Shown: piece after piece, positions 7,610 through 14,756 of the stretch
How the letters are laid out: every line of letters begins with the position of its first letter
Position numbering within the stretch: position 1 is the stretch's first letter
Source: CAVTUU01 sp045804965
Lineage (GTDB): Bacteria > Chloroflexota > Chloroflexia > Thermomicrobiales > UBA6265
Reading direction: 5' to 3'
Length of the DNA stretch: 64,000 nucleotides
Assembly (NCBI GenBank): GCA_045804965.1
Contig: JBJMMD010000016.1
Coordinates: 124,001-188,000 of the forward strand
Program-made: the position numbers and the translations under genes
The notes under the pieces: generated by a model
Databases searched by the model: none
What the model was told of the DNA's origin: nothing
Seen by the model: only the letters and a program-made list of their open reading frames with translations

Positions 7610-9184
7610 CTAGACCTCAATCCGTGGGAAGAGGGGACCGGCCGGCTTGACCAGTCCGAACTCTACCTCGCCCCAACCGCCCTTTTTCCGCCAATTACCG
7701 TGCTCAATCGCGGCCAGACCCAGCTGAGCCAGGATGCGGTCGCTGGTTTCCGGCAGGAAGGGCGCGAGGTAAATCGCGATCAAGCGGGTCGCTTCCGCCG
7801 CCGACCACAGCGTCTCGTCGAGAAGTCCCTGCGCCTCCGGCTGTTTCGCCAATTTCCACGGCTGCCGTTCTTCGAGGTATTGGTTCGCCTTGCGCACGAG
7901 CATCCACAACGCGTCAAGTGCGCCGTTCAGGTCCCAATCCTCGATGCGCGCGCCCGTCGATGCTCGCGCATCCTCGGCCACGCGCCGCAGGTCGCGTTCC
8001 GCATCGCCTGGCTCGCCGGGCACTGGCACGACGCCTTCGCGGTAACGCCCGATCATCGCCACGACCCGATTGAGCAGATTCCCCAGGTCGTTGCCCAGGT
8101 CGTCGTTGTGCCGCTTGATCAGGTTCGCGCGCGAGAAATCGCCATCAGACGTGAAATTGAAATCGCGCGTCAGGTAATAGCGAACCGGATCAGCGCCGAA
8201 CTCCGCGCAAATATCGGCCGGATCAATCACATTGCCGGTCGTCTTCGAAATCTTGCCGCCTTCCAGGCTCATGAAGCCGTGCACGACGATCCGGCGCGGT
8301 AAGGGCAAGCCGGCCGAGAGGAGCATCGCGGGCCAGTAGAGGATGTGGAAGCGCATGATGTCTTTGCCAATGATCTCCGAATCGGCGGGCCAATATCGCC
8401 CGAATCGCTCCTGATCGTCCGGAAAACCGACCGCGGTGATGTAGGTCGTCAGCGCGTCGAACCAGACGTAGAGAACGTGGTCGGGATCATCCGGTACAGG
8501 CACGCCCCACGGTATCGCTCCCGGCCGCACCGCCCGGGATACCGAAAAGTCGCGCAATCCTGACTTGATCAGACCAATCATCTCCGGTCGCCAGACGGCT
8601 GGGGTGATGAACTCCGGATGCGCCTCGATATGCTCCAGCAGGCGCTCGCTGTACTTGCTGAGCGCGAAAAAGTAGTTTTCCTCTTCCAGCCAATCGGGCG
8701 TGATTGTCGGGTGGATCGGACAATGACCATCGACGAGCTCGTCCGAGGTGTAATAGTTGTTGCAATTTGGGCAATACCACCCGGAATAGATCGCGGTGTA
8801 GATGTCGCCGTTCGCTTGGGCGCGCCGGAACAGTTCCGTCGATGCCGCGAAGTGGCGCGGTTCGGTTGTCAGCACCCAAGCATTGCGCGAGACCTTCAAC
8901 GCATCCCATGCACGCCTGAAGGCGACATCCATGCGCTCAATCCACTCGTGTGGAGGGACGCCGGCCTGATTCGCCGCAGTCAGGACGTGCTGGCTGTTCG
9001 CGTCGAGTCCCATGCAGAACGCGACGTCATCGCCAAGCAATCGGTGGTAGCGCGCAACAACATCTGCCGCAACCTTTTCGAGAGCATGGCCGATGTGCGG
9101 CTCACCGTTGGGATAGTCGATGGCGGTCGTCAGATAAAAGCTCGTTGGTTCAAACGTTACTTCAGATGTGGTCATCACATGCAC
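7610..9184 (-). CDS. metG: Methionyl-tRNA synthetase
   Basis: Charges tRNA-Met with methionine in an ATP-dependent reaction. The 524 residues contain the class I signatures HIGH at residues 30-33 and KISKT at 311-315. A zinc knuckle inserted in the connecting domain has ligands Cys138/Cys141 and Cys155/His158. The anticodon-binding helical domain fills the C-terminal 180 residues. No C-terminal tRNA-binding (EMAP-like) domain is present, so this is the short form. ATG at 9184 has GAGGAA 4 bases upstream; Met4 is an alternative start. Upstream lies a Met-rich leader peptide and terminator; downstream and co-directional is the ADP-ribosylglycohydrolase. Confidence 0.97.
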   Translation of the reverse strand: MHVMTTSEVTFEPTSFYLTTAIDYPNGEPHIGHALEKVAADVVARYHRLLGDDVAFCMGLDANSQHVLTAANQAGVPPHEWIERMDVAFRRAWDALKVSRNAWVLTTEPRHFAASTELFRRAQANGDIYTAIYSGWYCPNCNNYYTSDELVDGHCPIHPTITPDWLEEENYFFALSKYSERLLEHIEAHPEFITPAVWRPEMIGLIKSGLRDFSVSRAVRPGAIPWGVPVPDDPDHVLYVWFDALTTYITAVGFPDDQERFGRYWPADSEIIGKDIMRFHILYWPAMLLSAGLPLPRRIVVHGFMSLEGGKISKTTGNVIDPADICAEFGADPVRYYLTRDFNFTSDGDFSRANLIKRHNDDLGNDLGNLLNRVVAMIGRYREGVVPVPGEPGDAERDLRRVAEDARASTGARIEDWDLNGALDALWMLVRKANQYLEERQPWKLAKQPEAQGLLDETLWSAAEATRLIAIYLAPFLPETSDRILAQLGLAAIEHGNWRKKGGWGEVEFGLVKPAGPLFPRIEV

Positions 9185-9227
9185 TTCCTCGACTGCGGTC
9201 CACTGCCAGCGGCGATGTTTTCAGAGT

Positions 9228-9257
9228 CAAAACAAAACGGGAGCACTGTTGCTCCCG
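9228..9257 (-). terminator. Attenuator terminator in metG leader
   Basis: On the minus strand: an 8-bp perfect stem CGGGAGCA / TGCTCCCG (9257-9250 with 9245-9238), loop ACAG, followed by TTTTGTTTT (9237-9229). This is a textbook intrinsic terminator. It lies 53 bases before the metG start and 37 bases after the leader-peptide stop codon, which places it between promoter and gene. Confidence 0.9.
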
Positions 9258-9314
9258 CCTGCCGATTCGTTTCTTTTTGCGCGGTGCGACTGTGTTAAAC
9301 CTCGCGCAAGCAAC
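9248..9314 (-). promoter_or_regulatory. Antiterminator pairing of the metG attenuator
   Basis: GTTGCTTGCGC (9314-9304), inside codons 30-33 of the leader peptide, can pair with GCGGGAGCAAC (9258-9248), which includes the terminator's 5' arm. Ten of eleven positions pair, one as G-U. The pairing is mutually exclusive with the terminator stem. A ribosome stopped at the leader stop codon would cover 9314-9304, whereas one stalled in the Met cluster (9363-9331) would leave it free. The pairing was found by eye; folding energies were not computed. Confidence 0.7.
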
Positions 9315-9402
9315 GACGGTCAGGCGAAAGCATCATCATGGGCATGCCCATCATTGTCGCCATGGCCGTCTCGAACTGAAAAACGCCAACCTGATCGTCC
9401 AT
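9295..9402 (-). CDS. Methionine-rich leader peptide of metG
   Basis: A 35-residue open frame between the promoter and metG. Residues 14-24 read MATMMGMPMMM: seven Met in eleven positions, with codons at 9363-9361, 9354-9349, 9345-9343 and 9339-9331. The frame ends at TAA 9297-9295, 37 bases before the terminator stem. ATG at 9402 is exactly six bases after the -10 hexamer, so the mRNA probably starts at or next to the start codon (leaderless). The peptide itself need have no function: by analogy with trp, his and leu attenuators, ribosome position on the Met codons would report the level of charged Met-tRNA. Confidence 0.82.
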   Translation of the reverse strand: MDDQVGVFQFETAMATMMGMPMMMLSPDRRCLREV

Positions 9403-9408
9403 AGCCCG

Positions 9409-9437
9409 ACTATAGCGGGTGTTTCGGTTTCGGGCAA
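9409..9437 (-). promoter_or_regulatory. Promoter of metG leader transcript
   Basis: -35 TTGCCC at 9437-9432, 17-base spacer, -10 TATAGT at 9414-9409. The predicted transcription start falls on the ATG of the leader peptide at 9402. It lies in the gap after the upstream gene, whose stop is at 9458. Confidence 0.8.
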
Positions 9438-9457
9438 GCGCTGCACGACGGTGACCA

Positions 9458-9814
9458 CTATTGCGCTGGATGTTTGTACACGTCGCAACGTAAGGACAGC
9501 CCTGGCCGCACTCGTTGCGCGGCTTCAACGTAGGCCTGATCGTCGTAGACCCAAAGGCTGCCGTCGCTTCGCTCCATGACGAGGACCCTATGCAGAAATT
9601 CCTCATGCTCGACGTGGAACCGGGCGAACTGCTTGAGGAATAAGTTGAGGATCCACTCCGGTGCACGAAACAGCGGTTCAATTTGAAGCGCGCTGACTGC
9701 GATCAATCGTTCCTCAGGAACATCGTTCAAGAGTGCTTGGACAAGTGGTTCATACGTCGGCATCGTCCGCACAAGGTCATCGGGGTTAATTTCTTCGAAC
9801 TTCACATTCGGCAT
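9458..9814 (-). CDS. Hypothetical protein
   Basis: 118 residues from ATG at 9814, chosen because GTGGAG lies 6 bases upstream; an in-frame GTG four codons earlier is less likely. The protein is soluble, acidic in the N-terminal part, and mixed alpha/beta. Notable stretches are EEINPDDLVRTMPTYEPL at the start and SLWVYDDQAYVEAAQ near the end, which could suggest a small-molecule or nucleic-acid binding fold. I do not recognise the family. It lies upstream of the metG promoter and downstream of the ABC exporter terminator, so it is probably a single-gene transcript. Confidence 0.7.
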   Translation of the reverse strand: MPNVKFEEINPDDLVRTMPTYEPLVQALLNDVPEERLIAVSALQIEPLFRAPEWILNLFLKQFARFHVEHEEFLHRVLVMERSDGSLWVYDDQAYVEAAQRVRPGLSLRCDVYKHPAQ

Positions 9815-9856
9815 GGTGAACTCCACTCCGCAGCCGCTGCGATACGTAACGAAAGA

Positions 9857-9889
9857 GAGACCAGCCGGAGAACGTATCCGGCTGGTCTC
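9857..9889 (-). terminator. Intrinsic terminator of ABC exporter operon
   Basis: 12-bp perfect stem GAGACCAGCCGG / CCGGCTGGTCTC (9857-9868 with 9878-9889), 9-base loop. On the minus strand it is followed by TCTTTCGTT. It lies 22 bases after the permease stop at 9912. Confidence 0.8.
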
Positions 9890-9911
9890 TTATTCCCGTG
9901 CACGTATAGAT

Positions 9912-10670
9912 TTACGCCGTCGCTTGCCGGAAGGACCGCGCAGCCCACCACACGGACAAGACGGCCACCGCCATGAAAATGACAAGCGCTTGCCACACAT
10001 CGCCGTCGCCGGCGCGGCCGTTGAAGAGATCGCGGCCGGCGTCCACCGCGTAAGCAAACGGATTGAAGTCGGCGATTCGTCGCAGCCATCCGGGTGCGAG
10101 CGTGAGCGGCAAGAAAATCCCCGAGAGCAAGAGGAGCGGCATCGTGATCGTATTCAGCACCGGCGCCAGCGCGTCTTCGCTCTTCAGGTAAATCGCAAGC
10201 GAATAGGAGATCGACGCGAGCGCCGAGGCGATGATCGCCAGTAAACCGAGCATTACCAGAAAACCACCGAGATCGAAGTTGAGTCCGAACGGGATCGATA
10301 GCACTACGAGCATCGTTGCCTGAACGAGGATGATCAGGATGTCGCGGGCAACATGGCCAAGCAGGAGGGCGAGCCGGCTGACCGGTGTGACGCGGAAGCG
10401 TTCGATCACGCCGAAGCGCATTTCGTCGATGAGCCCGAACCCGGCAAACGCGGAGAAGAGCGCGAGCTGGATGAGGAGCCCAGGGACGAACAAATTCATC
10501 GCGCCGCCGCTGGGAAACCCCGGGCCTCTGGCTACCTTCTTGAAGAGCGGTCCGAACAGCGTCAGAAAGAAGATGGGCTGGATAAGCCCGAAGATCACCC
10601 AAACCGGGTTGCGAATGGTTTCCTTCAGGCTACGGACAAAGAGCAACCAGGTCTCGCGTAGCAAGTTCAT
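9912..10670 (-). CDS. ABC-2 type exporter, permease subunit
   Basis: 252 residues with about six membrane segments and the ABC-2 membrane fold, typical of DrrB-like drug or lipid exporters. Hydrophobic stretches include LFVPGLLIQLALFSAFAGFG, LVVLSIPFGLNF, MLGLLAIIASALASISYSLA and TITMPLLLLSGIFLPLTLAP; the conserved GxFxP-like loop before the last segments is present. ATG at 10670 follows GAGGAG by 9 bases (TTG at 10673 is an alternative). The gene begins 20 bases after the ATPase stop. The exported substrate is unknown; PadR control suggests induction by a small hydrophobic compound. Confidence 0.9.
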   Translation of the reverse strand: MNLLRETWLLFVRSLKETIRNPVWVIFGLIQPIFFLTLFGPLFKKVARGPGFPSGGAMNLFVPGLLIQLALFSAFAGFGLIDEMRFGVIERFRVTPVSRLALLLGHVARDILIILVQATMLVVLSIPFGLNFDLGGFLVMLGLLAIIASALASISYSLAIYLKSEDALAPVLNTITMPLLLLSGIFLPLTLAPGWLRRIADFNPFAYAVDAGRDLFNGRAGDGDVWQALVIFMAVAVLSVWWAARSFRQATA

Positions 10671-10690
10671 CAAATACGACTCCTCGAAAG

Positions 10691-11656
10691 CTAAGCGTCT
10701 GAGTCACGCAACGAGCGGCCGGTTTGCCGCAGGAAGACATCGTCCAGGCTAGGGCGGGCTAGTGAAATCGCCGCCAGACCAAGTCCGGCTCCGTCGAGCG
10801 TGCGCAGGATTTGCGGCAACGCCACTTCTCCCCGATCGACGTAGAGGCGGAGCGCCCCGTCACCTTCCGGTTCCAGCTCCCGCACGAAGTGCTGTTCCTT
10901 GAGCAATTGCTCGGCCTGATGGACCGCGCCGTTGTGGGTGGCAAGACCGACCGTGACGACGTCGCCCGCGACTCGGCGCTTCAATTCGTCCGGTGTGCCC
11001 TCAGCCACGATCTGGCCATTGTCGATGATCGCCACGCGATCACAGAGTTCGTCCGCCTCCTCGAGATAGTGCGTCGTCAGAAAGACGGTCGTGCCCTGAT
11101 CCCGGAAGCGACGCACCTCATCCCAGAGACGAGCGCGACTCTGTGGGTCAAGCCCCGTCGTCGGCTCATCGAGGAAGATGAGCGGTGGCTGGTGCACCAG
11201 CCCGAGCGCGAGATCGAGCCGGCGCTTTTGACCTCCTGAGTAGGTGGAGGCGATGCGGTCGGCGAATCCATCGAGCTCGAAGGACTTGAGAAGGACCTCT
11301 GTCCGGTTCTTCGCTTCCCGCGTGCTGAGTCCATAGAGCTGCGCCTGGAGGACGAGGTTCTCGCGCCCGGTCGCGTGCCGGTCGACACCGCCGACCTGGC
11401 TGACACAGCCGATCCGGCAGCGGACCTTGCGAGGTTCCCGCCGGAGATCGCACCCGGCAACGATTGCTTCGCCGCTCGTCGGTTCGAGGAGCGTCGTCAA
11501 CATCCGCAGAGTCGTCGTCTTGCCGGCGCCATTTGGGCCAAGAAAGCCAAAGATTTCCCCTTCGCGCACCTGCAAGTTGACACCTCTAACAGCCTCGACC
11601 ACATCTTTTCGCGATTTGAAGCTCTTCTTCAACTCGCGCGTCTCGATAATCGACAT
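10691..11656 (-). CDS. ABC exporter, ATP-binding subunit (DrrA-like)
   Basis: 321 residues. Walker A GPNGAGKTT at residues 40-48, signature SGGQ at about 140-143, Walker B LIFLDEP at 159-165 followed by the D-loop TTGLD, and switch His in TTHYLEE. The roughly 90-residue C-terminal extension beyond the nucleotide-binding domain is typical of the DrrA group. GGAG lies 9 bases before the ATG. It is followed after 20 bases by its permease and preceded by a 55-residue membrane protein. Confidence 0.94.
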   Translation of the reverse strand: MSIIETRELKKSFKSRKDVVEAVRGVNLQVREGEIFGFLGPNGAGKTTTLRMLTTLLEPTSGEAIVAGCDLRREPRKVRCRIGCVSQVGGVDRHATGRENLVLQAQLYGLSTREAKNRTEVLLKSFELDGFADRIASTYSGGQKRRLDLALGLVHQPPLIFLDEPTTGLDPQSRARLWDEVRRFRDQGTTVFLTTHYLEEADELCDRVAIIDNGQIVAEGTPDELKRRVAGDVVTVGLATHNGAVHQAEQLLKEQHFVRELEPEGDGALRLYVDRGEVALPQILRTLDGAGLGLAAISLARPSLDDVFLRQTGRSLRDSDA

Positions 11657-11756
11657 CGGTCTGCTCCACTATGCCTAACAATTCGCGGCCCATCCGCGGC
11701 CGGAGGAATCGATCAAGGTCCGCTTTTGCCGCGCTCAGAATCGGCGGCTCGATTGC

Positions 11757-11924
11757 TTAGCCACGGTCCGGCCCTTGATCGCGCCCGTCGCGAGTCCTGG
11801 CGACCAGTGCGATCTGACCATCGCCGCGTAAGAAGGTGTAGGTCGCGGCGAGGATGAGCAACCAGCCCAGGATCAAGACGCAATGGTGAGTCAGGAAGCT
11901 GTCCGTCAACGAAAGGTCGACCAT
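11757..11924 (-). CDS. Small single-span membrane protein, first gene of ABC exporter operon
   Basis: 55 residues. Start ATG at 11924 with GGAGG and optimal spacing (6 bases), 60 bases downstream of a near-consensus promoter. One hydrophobic segment spans about residues 17-32 (VLILGWLLILAATYTFL), followed by a charged, Asp/Arg/Gly-rich tail. The stop is 100 bases before the ATPase start. It may be an exporter accessory peptide. No relative is recognised. The strong ribosome site and promoter position are the main evidence. Confidence 0.6.
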   Translation of the reverse strand: MVDLSLTDSFLTHHCVLILGWLLILAATYTFLRGDGQIALVARTRDGRDQGPDRG

Positions 11925-11983
11925 TGGAATCCTCCGCAGCGCGCCAAACGCGAGGTAGTCGCAATCGCGAGATTACAATCTGG

Positions 11984-12012
11984 AATATACAAAATTGTAT
12001 ACCCCATGTCAA
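11984..12012 (-). promoter_or_regulatory. Promoter with embedded PadR-type operator
   Basis: -35 TTGACA (12012-12007), 17-base spacer, -10 TATATT (11989-11984): a near-consensus housekeeping promoter facing the small membrane protein and ABC exporter. The inverted repeat TATACAAAATTGTATA (11986-12001; 7-2-7) overlaps the -10 and spacer. Binding there would block RNA polymerase, matching the adjacent padR-like gene. Confidence 0.8.
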
Positions 12013-12115
12013 CAGCCTATTAGCGTCAAGTTAGGGTTGTCCGGGCTCACCGCGAGACGAGCGTTTGAATCGTCGGCCACGAGCGGCCAGATGCAATAAA
12101 TTAGCATTCACTGCA

Positions 12116-12730
12116 TTATTTGTCAATAGTTTCGCAATTTATTTGATCAGGACGGTGCTGGCGTTCCCAGAAATCGCCCTTGCCATACGGAAGCTCGCCC
12201 GCGTCCACCTTCTCGATCACGTCCTTCGACCATTCGATGTCCATCCTCGCGCGGCCCACCATTCGTCGTTGCAAATAGGCCACGTGCGGGGGTGTGAACT
12301 CGTCCGGCGGCTGATTGGCCTGGAACTCTAGAGCGTCGATCATCGCCTGCAACGCGCTGATCCGGCTCCGGAGCGCGGCGATGATTTCTTCACTCGACAA
12401 ATAGGGCATGAACGCGGCGGCAACCATGAATGGGTCAATCACCGGCTTAACTTGCCACCAATATTCGCGGAGAAGGCTGCGGAACGTGTCCTCCCCGGTA
12501 GGGGTGATCACATAGCCGATCCGGGCGGGGCGATTGCCGACCGTCTGTTCGCCGACGGTCTCCAACAGGCCCTCTACCGCCATCGACTTGAGCGCATGGT
12601 AGATCGAACCATAGGCGATGTTCGCCCATTGATCGGCGTGCCATGACTCCAACTCGCGTCGCACTTCATAACCATAGGTCGGTTGTTTGAAGTGGAGCAC
12701 ACCGAGGATGAGCAATCGTGTTGCGGACAT
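12116..12730 (-). CDS. PadR-family transcriptional regulator
   Basis: 204 residues. The N-terminal winged helix begins at once (TRLLILGVLHFKQPTYGYEV) and continues through SIYHALKSMAVEGLLE and the wing VGNRPARIGYVITPTGE. The C-terminal part (about residues 95-180) is the Vir-like dimerisation helices. ATG at 12730 was chosen for the GAGG 6 bases upstream and because PadR proteins start directly at the helix; 13 further in-frame residues upstream are unlikely. It lies just upstream of the exporter operon, whose promoter carries a matching palindrome, and is divergent from the YCII gene. Confidence 0.9.
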   Translation of the reverse strand: MSATRLLILGVLHFKQPTYGYEVRRELESWHADQWANIAYGSIYHALKSMAVEGLLETVGEQTVGNRPARIGYVITPTGEDTFRSLLREYWWQVKPVIDPFMVAAAFMPYLSSEEIIAALRSRISALQAMIDALEFQANQPPDEFTPPHVAYLQRRMVGRARMDIEWSKDVIEKVDAGELPYGKGDFWERQHRPDQINCETIDK

Positions 12731-12906
12731 TGGCTGCCTCGCTGGCGCGGACGGAACGTACCGCTGCAAGCCTAGGGGTCAATTGGAACGCTGGTCAAGG
12801 AGAGCCGACAAGATTGTCGAATTCGTGCTCGTTCGTTCGTCGGTATGATGACGAGAGCATTGGACTCTCCGTTCGCGCGAAACATTCAATGGAAAGGACG
12901 CGTCCC

Positions 12907-13251
12907 ATGCGGTATCTCCTGCTGATCTACGGCGACGAATCGGCCGAGTTGAATCCTGCGGCAATGGAAAAGGTCATGTCGGCGTACAACGAGTTCACGA
13001 ACGAAGTTCAAACTGCCGGAAAAATGCAGGCAGCTGAGGCGCTCCAACCGACGACCACCGCCACCACCGTCCGCGTCAGGAATAGTGAGACGATGATGTC
13101 AGACGGACCTTTCGCCGAAACGAAGGAACAGCTCGGCGGGTTCTATTTGCTTGACTGCAAGGATCTCAACGAAGCGATCTCGTATGCCGCCAAGATTCCC
13201 GGAGCGCAGCAGGGCTCGATTGAAGTCCGCCCGATCTGGGAAATGGGCTAA
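12907..13251 (+). CDS. YCII-family protein (DGPF type)
   Basis: 114 residues with a dimeric ferredoxin-like fold. The family signature DGPFAETKEQLGGFYLLD is at about residues 67-84. Such proteins are found beside ECF42-type sigma factors, and one follows here after 62 bases. The biochemical role is unknown; a stress-related or small-molecule binding function is inferred from the pairing only. ATG at 12907 has AAAGGA about 9 bases upstream. Confidence 0.9.
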   Translation: MRYLLLIYGDESAELNPAAMEKVMSAYNEFTNEVQTAGKMQAAEALQPTTTATTVRVRNSETMMSDGPFAETKEQLGGFYLLDCKDLNEAISYAAKIPGAQQGSIEVRPIWEMG

Positions 13252-13313
13252 GGCGAGATCGATTTATGGGACCGGAAGGACGACCCGGTCCCAAACCAAT
13301 CTGAGGCGTTCGA

Positions 13314-14555
13314 TTGTCCACGTCGATTGGCACCTTTATCGAGCGGGTTTTCCGCGAAGATTCCGCGCAAGTGCTCGCGACGCTGATTCGCCAGACCGGC
13401 GATTTCTCCGTCGCTGAAGATGCGGTCCAGGATGCGTTCGCCGCCGCGCTTCGCGACTGGCCGAAAAACGGATTACCCACGAACCCGGGCGCCTGGATTA
13501 CGACGACCGCCCGCCGGAAAGCCATCGATCGCCTTCGGCGCGAAAACGATGGGTTGCAGAAGCAAGTGCAGCTCGAGGTCTTGGCCGATCTCCAACGGGA
13601 CGACGCCATGGACATCCCCGACGGCACCATCCCCGATGACCGTCTCCGTTTGATCTTCACCTGTTGCCACCCGGCGCTCGCGCCCGAGGCGCGGGTGGCA
13701 TTGACCCTGCGCACGCTCGGCGGTCTGACCACAACTGAGATCGCCCGCGCCTTTATCGTCGCCGAGCCGACGATTGGCCAACGACTCAGCCGGGCGAAAC
13801 GCAAAATCCGCGAAGCTGGGATTCCGTACGAAGTGCCGCCGGATCACGCGTTGCGTCAACGGCTCGCTTCGGTGCTGGCGGTGATCTATCTCGTGTTCAA
13901 TGAAGGGTATTCGGCGAGTTCCGGCGCTACTCCCTTGCGCATTGATCCGTCATGGGAGGCAATCAGGCTTGGCCGCGTCTTGAACGTGCTCATGCCGGAC
14001 GAACCTGAAGTGTTAGGTCTTGTCGCTCTGATGCTGCTCCACGACGCGCGCAAGGCCACGCGCGTCGATGCTGAAGGCGTTACGATTCGTCTTGAAGATC
14101 AAGACCGGTCGCAATGGGACCGGGCGCAAATCGGCGAAGGCGTCGCCTTGCTCGACCGCGCCCTTCGCATGCGGCGGATCGGACCGTATCAGCTGCAGGC
14201 CGCGATTGCGGCGCTCCACGCTGAGTCCCCGAGCGCCGCCGAAACCGACTGGCGCGAGATTTCGATCCTCTATCAGAAACTTGTGAACCTCAATCCATCG
14301 CCGGTCATCGAGCTCAACCGAGCCGCGGCCATCTCCATGGCGGATGGACCCGAGGCCGGATTGCCTCTTGTCGACCGCCTAGCTTCTTCGCTCGACACGT
14401 ACTTACCGCTCCACGCGACTCGCGCCGATCTCCTGAACCGCGTTGGTGAATTTGGCGAGGCCGCCAAAGCCTATCGCCGCGCCCTCGAACTCGTCCGCAC
14501 CGATGCCGAACGCCGATTCTTCGAACGGCGGCTGGCCGAAGTGATGAACGTGTAG
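13314..14555 (+). CDS. ECF sigma factor, ECF42-like with C-terminal TPR extension
   Basis: 413 residues. Sigma region 2 covers about residues 10-85 (FSVAEDAVQDAFAAAL, then the WITTTARRKAIDRLRR promoter-melting helix). Sigma region 4 covers about 115-170 (VALTLRTLGGLTTTEIARAF, TIGQRLSRAKRKI). The next 240 residues are the helical/TPR extension of this group (VIYLVFNEGYSAS, LLDRALRM, NPSPVIELNRAAA). ECF42 sigma factors lack a classical anti-sigma gene; the extension is thought to control activity. The start is TTG with GAGG about 8 bases upstream. It is probably co-transcribed with the YCII gene. Confidence 0.93.
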   Translation: MSTSIGTFIERVFREDSAQVLATLIRQTGDFSVAEDAVQDAFAAALRDWPKNGLPTNPGAWITTTARRKAIDRLRRENDGLQKQVQLEVLADLQRDDAMDIPDGTIPDDRLRLIFTCCHPALAPEARVALTLRTLGGLTTTEIARAFIVAEPTIGQRLSRAKRKIREAGIPYEVPPDHALRQRLASVLAVIYLVFNEGYSASSGATPLRIDPSWEAIRLGRVLNVLMPDEPEVLGLVALMLLHDARKATRVDAEGVTIRLEDQDRSQWDRAQIGEGVALLDRALRMRRIGPYQLQAAIAALHAESPSAAETDWREISILYQKLVNLNPSPVIELNRAAAISMADGPEAGLPLVDRLASSLDTYLPLHATRADLLNRVGEFGEAAKAYRRALELVRTDAERRFFERRLAEVMNV

Positions 14556-14756
14556 CACCGCGGTTGGCTCACAGCAGTGCAGCCCTCACCGGCCAAGATC
14601 ACAGGCATGCTCTGCCGTAAGGTAAGCCTTACCGACGCCTACGCGGCTGCGCCGCGACGCCGGGCTAGAAGCCCAGCGCTAAGACGACGAAGCCCCCGCT
14701 AGGGCTACGATGGATTCTCCCGCGAAGCACAGGTGCGTTGAGACGCTGATGCATCG

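Noticed and set aside
9279..9292. GTCGCACCGCGC on the minus strand resembles the T-box core GGTGGCACCGCG upstream of metG
   Set aside because: The tRNA-binding TGG bases are missing (TCG instead), no specifier-loop stem was seen, and the Met-rich reading frame with its stop codon and competing stems explains the leader better.
14617..14635. TAAGGTAAGCCTTACC resembles a DtxR/IdeR iron box
   Set aside because: It lies between two convergent genes where no promoter is expected and has several mismatches to the consensus; a chance palindrome is more likely.
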